In this document: in pieces, positions 33,182-37,802 of the stretch
How positions within the stretch are numbered: position 1 is the stretch's first letter
Layout of the letters: the number at the start of each line of letters is the position of its first letter
Assembly (NCBI GenBank): GCA_022508895.1
Contig: JAFLUH010000011.1
Span: 2,875 to 40,676, forward strand
Direction: 5' to 3'
DNA from: Oscillospiraceae bacterium
GTDB taxonomy: Bacteria; Bacillota; Clostridia; Oscillospirales; Ruminococcaceae
Length of the DNA stretch: 37,802 bases
Notes under the pieces: model-generated
The model's database searches: none
What the model saw: only the letters and a program-made list of their open reading frames with translations
What the model was told of the DNA's origin: nothing
Made by a program: the position numbers and the translations under genes

Positions 33182-33930
33182 TAACCCGTATCGACAGAAA
33201 GACTGCGGAGAGGCTGTTAAAGGACGCAAACGACGTGTTTGCGCTGAAGATAGCCTCCAATATGCAGGCGTATGACGGGTACGACTTCCACAGCCTTTAC
33301 GCAGGGCAGGGCGTGCTTATCGGAAGGTACTACAACGACCTTGTGATACGCACCAAAGGCGTTATCTCGGAGGAGACTGCGGAGGAGCTGTCCTTGTTTC
33401 TGCGGGTGTGCGGGTTTAAAAGTGCGCTTTGCGGAACGGAAATAGGAATGAGGCTTGCAGGTCTGGGCTGGGACAAGATGGAGGAAAGCGTGCTGCTTAA
33501 ATTTGCAGGCAGCCTTATCCCGCAGGGGGAAACGCTTGTTCCCTTTGAGGACATTGCCGTAAATCCCGCTTTGGACGAGGTGTTCCCTGTTATCAGGGAC
33601 GGGTTCCCCGATGTGGAGCATGACGGGTGGTATACCGATATTAACCACAAGATACGACACGGCGTCGCCAATGTTTACCTCTATAAAGGGGCTACCGTCA
33701 CCGCTGCCGCCGATATGAACGGGGCGGTCTATCTGACCTTGCTTGCCTCCGCAAAGGAGGCGAGAGGAACGGGTGCGGCTAAGAATATGCTGCGTTCCCT
33801 CGGGACGCATTTTGAGAAGACGGGGAAAGAGGCGTGCATACTGTGTCGGGAGGAGCTTGTGCCTTTCTATAACAAAGCGGGGTTTTATGTTGCCGCAAAA
33901 GCAATGACAATTTATGGAGCAAACCAATGA
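33178..33930 (+). CDS. GNAT-like acetyltransferase domain protein
   Basis: 250 residues. The N-terminal half (about 1-120) is a degenerate GNAT-like or unknown alpha/beta region; the C-terminal half (about 140-250) carries a recognisable GNAT acetyl-CoA motif, EARGTGAAKNMLRSL, flanked by VYLTLLASA before and ACILCREELVPFYNKAGF after it. Substrate unknown. It overlaps the second M42 gene by 4 bases (ATGA) and the next gene by 4 bases, so it is tightly coupled in the operon. Confidence 0.78.
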   Translation: MITRIDRKTAERLLKDANDVFALKIASNMQAYDGYDFHSLYAGQGVLIGRYYNDLVIRTKGVISEETAEELSLFLRVCGFKSALCGTEIGMRLAGLGWDKMEESVLLKFAGSLIPQGETLVPFEDIAVNPALDEVFPVIRDGFPDVEHDGWYTDINHKIRHGVANVYLYKGATVTAAADMNGAVYLTLLASAKEARGTGAAKNMLRSLGTHFEKTGKEACILCREELVPFYNKAGFYVAAKAMTIYGANQ

Positions 33931-35180
33931 CATTCAATTTTGATGATCGCCTGCTGGTCGCCGCAGAAAATGCCGAGAGAAAAGCGCAGTCAGTCTTTGA
34001 AAAAATCGAGACGACCTGCCGGATAACAAGCGAAAAGGTACTGAGCGCATTTATAGAAAACCGTGTCGGCGATATGCACCTGAAAGGCACCACCGGCTAC
34101 GGCTACGGCGACGACGGCAGAGACAAATTAGACGAGGTATTCGCCCAAGCCTTCGGAGCAGAGGACGCACTTGTACGCCACGGCTTCGTAAACGGCACCC
34201 ACGCCATCTCAACGGCGCTGTTCGGCGTGCTGCGCCCTGGCGACCTTATGCTGTCGGTAACGGGCAGACCCTACGACACGTTAGAGCAGGTGATATTCGG
34301 GGAAACGGGCGGCTCGCTGAAGGAGTTCGGCGTAAGGTATGAGCAGGTAGACCTGCTGCCCGACGGGAAGCCCGACCTTGCCGCGATATCCGAAAAAGCC
34401 AAAAATGCCAAAATGGTGTATATCCAGCGCTCAAGGGGCTATTCCCTGCGCCCGTCCCTCTGCATTGCCACGATAGCGGAAATCGTCCAAGCAGTACGCA
34501 AGGTAAACGCCGACGCCATAATAACGGTAGACAACTGCTACGGCGAGTTCGTGGAGGAAAAAGAGCCTGTTGCCGCAGGCGCAGACCTGATGGCAGGCTC
34601 ACTGATAAAGAACCCCGGCGGCGGGATATGCTCCACCGGCGGCTATATCGCAGGGAGAAAAGACCTTGTGGAGCTGTGCGCCTACCGCCTCACAACAGTG
34701 GGAACGGGTAAGGAAACAGGCTGTACCCTTTCGCAGAACCGTGAAATGTTCATGGGCTTTTTCAACGCGCCGCAGGCTGTCGCAAATGCGCTGAAAGCCT
34801 CGGTTTTCGCCGCAGCATTTTTTGAGGGATTGGGCTTCAATGCACTCCCAAGCTATGACGAGCCCCGCACCGACATAATCTGCTCAATAAAGTTAGGCAC
34901 GCCCGAACGCCTTATCGCCTTCTGCGAAGGCATACAGGCGGCGAGCCCCGTAGACAGCTCCGCAATGCCGGAGCCGTGGGATATGCCCGGCTACGGCTGC
35001 AAGGTGATAATGGCGGCAGGCTGCTTCACCATGGGCAGCTCCATCGAGCTTTCCGCCGACGCACCTCTCCGTGAGCCTTACGCAGTCTGGCTGCAGGGCG
35101 GCACGTCCTACCATGCGGCAAGGCTTGGCATTATCAACGCCGCACAGCGAATGCTTGACAAAGGTCTGCTGACATTGTAA
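33927..35180 (+). CDS. Methionine gamma-lyase-like PLP protein (aluminium-resistance family)
   Basis: 417-residue fold-type-I PLP protein of the Met_gamma_lyase/Alr family common in Firmicutes. Motifs: GTTGYGYGDDGRDKLDEVFAQ, GHAI-type FVNGTHAISTALFG for cofactor binding, the Asp in ITVDNCYGEF and the PLP Lys in GSLIKNPGGG. Annotated relatives are called methionine gamma-lyase family or aluminium-resistance proteins, but the activity of most members is not proved. The ATG overlaps the GNAT stop by 4 bases. Its role beside peptidases suggests handling of peptide-derived amino acids; inference. Confidence 0.9.
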   Translation: MTFNFDDRLLVAAENAERKAQSVFEKIETTCRITSEKVLSAFIENRVGDMHLKGTTGYGYGDDGRDKLDEVFAQAFGAEDALVRHGFVNGTHAISTALFGVLRPGDLMLSVTGRPYDTLEQVIFGETGGSLKEFGVRYEQVDLLPDGKPDLAAISEKAKNAKMVYIQRSRGYSLRPSLCIATIAEIVQAVRKVNADAIITVDNCYGEFVEEKEPVAAGADLMAGSLIKNPGGGICSTGGYIAGRKDLVELCAYRLTTVGTGKETGCTLSQNREMFMGFFNAPQAVANALKASVFAAAFFEGLGFNALPSYDEPRTDIICSIKLGTPERLIAFCEGIQAASPVDSSAMPEPWDMPGYGCKVIMAAGCFTMGSSIELSADAPLREPYAVWLQGGTSYHAARLGIINAAQRMLDKGLLTL

Positions 35181-35216
35181 AATAGTATAAACAACTAAAA
35201 GGCGAGGTAAAAATTT

Positions 35217-36092
35217 ATGCGCAGTATGACAGGCTTCGGCAGAGAACGTGCAATTATAGGCGGCAAGGAGTACCTTATCGAGATACGCTCGGTGAACAGC
35301 CGATACAGCGAGTTCAACGTAAAGCTCCCCCGCCTCTATACATATCTTGAGGAAAAGCTGAAAACCCTGCTTAAAAACGAGATAAGCAGGGGCAAGACCG
35401 AGGTGTACCTGTCCGTCACCGACGTGGAGGACAAAAGCACCTCCGTCACCGTGAACCTGCCCGTTGTGCGCAACTACCTTGATGAAATGCGCAAGTGCGG
35501 CAATATAGTGGGTCTGCTGGACGACCTGAAGCTGTCGGACGTGTTCAGAATGACCGACGCATTTACCGTGGTGCGCACCGAGACGGACGAGGAGGAGATA
35601 TGGCAGGCGGTGAAAACCGTTGCGGAATCCGCTCTCGCCAAGTTTACCGAAATGCGTGAGAAAGAGGGCGAAAAGCTTCGCACCGATATACTGGACAAGC
35701 TGAGCAATATCGAGCAGATGACCGAGGAGATAGAGGAGATATCCCCTGAGACCTCCAAGGCATACCGCCAGAAGCTTTACGATAAGCTGAAGGAGCTGCT
35801 GGAGGGAGCGCAGCCCGACGAGCAGCGTGTGCTCACCGAGGCGGCTGTCTTTGCGGAGAAGATTGCCGTTGACGAGGAAACGGTAAGGCTCCACAGCCAT
35901 TTCAAGCAGTTCAGGGAGATGGTGAACGACAGGGAGCCTGTGGGCAGAAAGCTGGATTTTCTGGTGCAGGAGCTGAACCGTGAGGCGAACACCATCGGCT
36001 CTAAGGCGCAGGACTTGCGTATTACGAAGCTGGTTATCGACATAAAGAGCGAGATAGAGAAGATTAGGGAGCAGATACAGAATATTGAATAA
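35217..36092 (+). CDS. yicC: YicC/YloC-family endoribonuclease
   Basis: 291 residues. N-terminal YicC-like domain (MRSMTGFGRE, EIRSVNSRYSEFNVKLPR, YLEEKLKTLLKNEISRGK) and C-terminal DUF1732 domain (EAAVFAEKIAVDEETVRLHSHFKQFREM, GRKLDFLVQELNREANTIGSKAQD). The E. coli YicC member is an endoribonuclease involved in small-RNA decay. An AGGCGAGG ribosome site precedes the ATG by 9 bases. It is last in the M42-GNAT-lyase run (36-base gap) and ends at a strong terminator. In many Firmicutes it leads a gmk-rpoZ-coaBC operon; those genes are absent here. Confidence 0.94.
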   Translation: MRSMTGFGRERAIIGGKEYLIEIRSVNSRYSEFNVKLPRLYTYLEEKLKTLLKNEISRGKTEVYLSVTDVEDKSTSVTVNLPVVRNYLDEMRKCGNIVGLLDDLKLSDVFRMTDAFTVVRTETDEEEIWQAVKTVAESALAKFTEMREKEGEKLRTDILDKLSNIEQMTEEIEEISPETSKAYRQKLYDKLKELLEGAQPDEQRVLTEAAVFAEKIAVDEETVRLHSHFKQFREMVNDREPVGRKLDFLVQELNREANTIGSKAQDLRITKLVIDIKSEIEKIREQIQNIE

Positions 36093-36099
36093 AGGAAAA

Positions 36100-36129
36100 C
36101 CCCGATCGCTTTTGCGGTCGGGGTTTTTT
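36100..36129 (+). terminator. Terminator after yicC
   Basis: CCCCGATCGC (36100-36109) pairs with GCGGTCGGGG (36114-36123, one G-T) with TTTT loop, then six T. It may also end the converging anti-sigma gene, whose side has a weaker T stretch. Confidence 0.93.
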
Positions 36130-36148
36130 GTGAATTGCGTGGGGCAGG

Positions 36149-37024
36149 TCAATAGCGTATCTCCTGACGGTAAGGGGTGTGGAAAAGGGATTCGTCTGTT
36201 TCAGCGTCGTAAAAATAAATAAGCTCTTGCGTGCCGCCATACAGGTCATAAATATCAAGACCGAGTTCTTTCCCCGCATTATGAAGCCAACGGTCAAAGC
36301 CGACAGAATCGTGGTATAATCTTCCTGAGGCTTTATACTCATCATACCGCTCCCATAAAATTTTTCTTTCAAGCAGGAAAATCTCCTCATCGTCCTTTTC
36401 ATAATCGGCATTTTCGGGATATACTGCCATATCCTCAACGATGAACCTGACCCCAAACCACTCATAGCTGTCACGTAAATAATAAATATCGGCGAATGCG
36501 AAAAAGTCGGGCGTTCCGCCTATTACGATATAGCCCTGTGAGCCGTCTCCCGCATTTTTATAGGGATAAATATAGGGAGTTTCTTCGTCTATAAGGTCGG
36601 TAACGTCGATGTGCTGTCCGTCGCCCGTAAATATGATCCTGCCCTGCTCCAGTCTTACAAGGTGGTCGATATTCGAGTCCTTTTGATCGTAGTAGAATAC
36701 CCCTTCTTCATCATAATATCTGCCGACCGTATTGGGAGGAATATCGTCATAATCCACCACCTTATAGCTTACCGTATAATTTGACAATGTGGTGATACTG
36801 CCATGCTCGGGAGTAAAGCCCAGCATCGCAAATATTCCCACCGCCGCCACCATAGCCGCAATAGCCGCCTTGAATGCGGGTCTTATCAGCGGGGGTTTCT
36901 TCGCCTGCTTCATCACAAGCCCTTTCAGCTCCTCGTTATCCACAAGGCTCTCCCCCTCTATGCAAACCTCGTTATCAACATAGCTATCCATCAGCTCGGA
37001 TATTTTCAGTTCCTTCATGCTCAT
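36149..37024 (-). CDS. Probable membrane anti-sigma factor, unknown outer domain
   Basis: 291 residues. A short cytoplasmic part (about 1-45, MSMKELKISELMDSYVDNEV) that could bind the sigma factor, one membrane helix (about 47-68, AAIAAMVAAVGIFAMLGF) and a large outer domain (about 70-291) rich in Tyr, Asp and Glu, with FGVRFIVEDMAVYPE and KILWERYDEYKASGRLYHDSVGFDRWLH. No zinc anti-sigma motif (HxxxCxxC) is seen and the outer domain is not recognised. The ATG at 37024 is chosen because AAAGGAAGG precedes it. It starts inside the last codons of the sigma gene (41-base overlap), the hallmark of a translation-coupled sigma/anti-sigma pair. Confidence 0.72.
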   Translation of the reverse strand: MSMKELKISELMDSYVDNEVCIEGESLVDNEELKGLVMKQAKKPPLIRPAFKAAIAAMVAAVGIFAMLGFTPEHGSITTLSNYTVSYKVVDYDDIPPNTVGRYYDEEGVFYYDQKDSNIDHLVRLEQGRIIFTGDGQHIDVTDLIDEETPYIYPYKNAGDGSQGYIVIGGTPDFFAFADIYYLRDSYEWFGVRFIVEDMAVYPENADYEKDDEEIFLLERKILWERYDEYKASGRLYHDSVGFDRWLHNAGKELGLDIYDLYGGTQELIYFYDAETDESLFHTPYRQEIRY

Positions 37025-37550
37025 AACCTTCCTTTCGTAAAATTTCACGGAGCGCAGCCCGCCCTCTGTGAAGCCATACCTTGGCAGCGGAAAGGGTTAT
37101 CCCCATTTCCTCCGCCGCCTCGGCTAATTTCTGCCCGTAGTAATAATGGCGCAGGAACAGCTCCCTCATTCGGGGCTCAAGCTGACCTAAGACCCGATTT
37201 ACCAATAGTGCGGTGTCCTTCCGCTCCACCGCCTCGCAGGGCTCGTCGTCCTCGAAAACCAGTATGTCCTCCTCAAGGGGCAGCTCCTCATGCTCGTACC
37301 GCAGCTTGTTAAAGGCTTTGTTGCGGGCAATTGCGCCGAGATAGCCTTTGAGCTTGTCGGGGCGGAGCTTTTGGCGGTTGTTCCATGCCGCAATAAAAAC
37401 GTCGGCGGAAAGCTCCTTGCAGTCCTCGGGGCGACCCTGCAAAATGCGGCTCAGTATCGAGGAAACGTATCTGCCGTATCGGTCTATCAATTCCTCAAGC
37501 GCTTTTGTACTGCCCTTTTGCAGGTGCTTTACAAGGTCGTTGTCGTCCAT
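36984..37550 (-). CDS. ECF-type RNA polymerase sigma factor
   Basis: 188 residues with region 2 (LIDRYGRYVSSIL, DVFIAAWNNRQKL, IARNKAFNKLR) and region 4 (RMRELFLRHYYYGQKLAEAAEEMGITLSAAKVWLHRGRAALREIL). Regions 1 and 3 are absent, as in extracytoplasmic-function sigma factors. The open frame continues 63 codons further up, but AAAGGAGG 7 bases before the ATG at 37550 fixes the start. The overlapping downstream gene is the likely anti-sigma factor. The signal sensed is not evident. Confidence 0.9.
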   Translation of the reverse strand: MDDNDLVKHLQKGSTKALEELIDRYGRYVSSILSRILQGRPEDCKELSADVFIAAWNNRQKLRPDKLKGYLGAIARNKAFNKLRYEHEELPLEEDILVFEDDEPCEAVERKDTALLVNRVLGQLEPRMRELFLRHYYYGQKLAEAAEEMGITLSAAKVWLHRGRAALREILRKEGYEHEGTENIRADG

Positions 37551-37596
37551 GAGCGCTCCTCCTTTCGTGTTTTTGGAAGTAGGTCCTGCTTCATCT

Positions 37597-37628
37597 ATCA
37601 TAACACTGTTTGTTGGGAAAAGGTTACA
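37597..37628 (-). promoter_or_regulatory. Possible ECF-type autoregulated promoter
   Basis: On the minus strand a TGTAACC box (37622-37628), resembling the AAC core of ECF -35 sites, lies about 19 bases from TATGAT (37597-37602). No TTGACA-type hexamer fits. ECF factors commonly drive their own operon, so this is a reasonable but weak candidate. Confidence 0.25.
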
Positions 37629-37695
37629 GAGCAGTGCGAATTTCGTGCGGGGCAGGGGCGGGCGGTGCATCCAATTCACAGGTGCTTGCCGTGCG

Positions 37696-37793
37696 GGCGG
37701 AGTGCAGGGATTTGCTCCGCAAATCCCTGCAGCGGACACGCCGAAGGCGTGTCCGCCGGACCGTCCCGCCGAAGGCGGGACGGTCGCTCCGCC
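37696..37793. repeat. Three tandem perfect hairpins inside an outer stem
   Basis: Hairpin 1: 12-base arms 37704-37715 and 37719-37730, loop TCC. Hairpin 2: 11-base arms 37732-37742 and 37746-37756, loop GAA. Hairpin 3: 12-base arms 37759-37770 and 37774-37785, loop GAA. GGCGGAG (37696-37702) can pair with CTCCGCC (37787-37793) and enclose all three, giving a cloverleaf-like shape. No reading frame or U-run explains it. It lies about 146 bases upstream of the ECF gene start. Confidence 0.75.
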
Positions 37794-37802
37794 ACACCTT
37801 GC

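Noticed and set aside
37551-37739. N-terminal extension of the ECF sigma gene by 63 codons
   Set aside because: AAAGGAGG directly before the internal ATG fixes the start; the extra codons lack family similarity and run into the hairpin cluster.

Overview
The window reads as an ordinary chromosomal segment of a flagellated, low-oxygen Gram-positive bacterium. Gene content and protein style point to Clostridia, most likely a Ruminococcus-like member of the Oscillospiraceae. The clues are a dnaG-rpoD pair, a T-box and a SAM-I riboswitch, short-signal lipoproteins, citramalate-route isoleucine genes, tandem M42 peptidases, a VTC/DUF4956 pair and strong AGGAG-type ribosome sites. The genus is an inference. 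No phage, transposase, CRISPR, rRNA or tRNA gene was seen.

Layout. 1-814 (minus): start of a flagellar rod operon (flgB, then flgC cut by the window edge). 987-1101: an isolated, near-perfect SigD-type flagellar promoter on the plus strand, facing a hairpin. 1109-1834 (minus): a small membrane protein. 2028-6516 (plus): one apparent transcription unit with a PilZ protein, a membrane diguanylate cyclase, a ParA ATPase with an AT-hook tail and a protein with a low-complexity linker; this is the best candidate for an undescribed c-di-GMP/positioning module. 6660-12159 (minus): Rrf2 regulator, long FtsA-like protein, a CBM35-GH26-like lipoprotein that has lost both catalytic glutamates, and a second lipoprotein; together a possible envelope or division module.

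12344-16434 (minus): rpoD, dnaG and dgt. 16599-19982 (minus): a chemoreceptor, DUF4956 and a VTC polyphosphate-polymerase-like protein. 20165-23490 (plus): HAD phosphatase, uridine-kinase-like protein and YifB/ComM ATPase. 23623-25048: SAM-I riboswitch and metK. 25144-25835: an XRE regulator and a small helical protein. 25853-31058: T-box with a likely isoleucine specifier, then cimA, leuC, a Dabb-domain protein, leuD and leuB. 31124-36092: two M42 peptidases, a GNAT-like protein, a methionine gamma-lyase-like protein and yicC. 36149-37550 (minus): an ECF sigma factor with a probable membrane anti-sigma factor. 37696-37793 holds three tandem perfect hairpins inside an outer stem.

A family of intergenic elements bounded by inverted arrays of 7-base repeats occurs at five clear places (about 6.4, 12.2, 15.3, 18.5 and 21.8 kb) plus remnants. 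In at least three cases it supplies the stop codon of a neighbouring gene.
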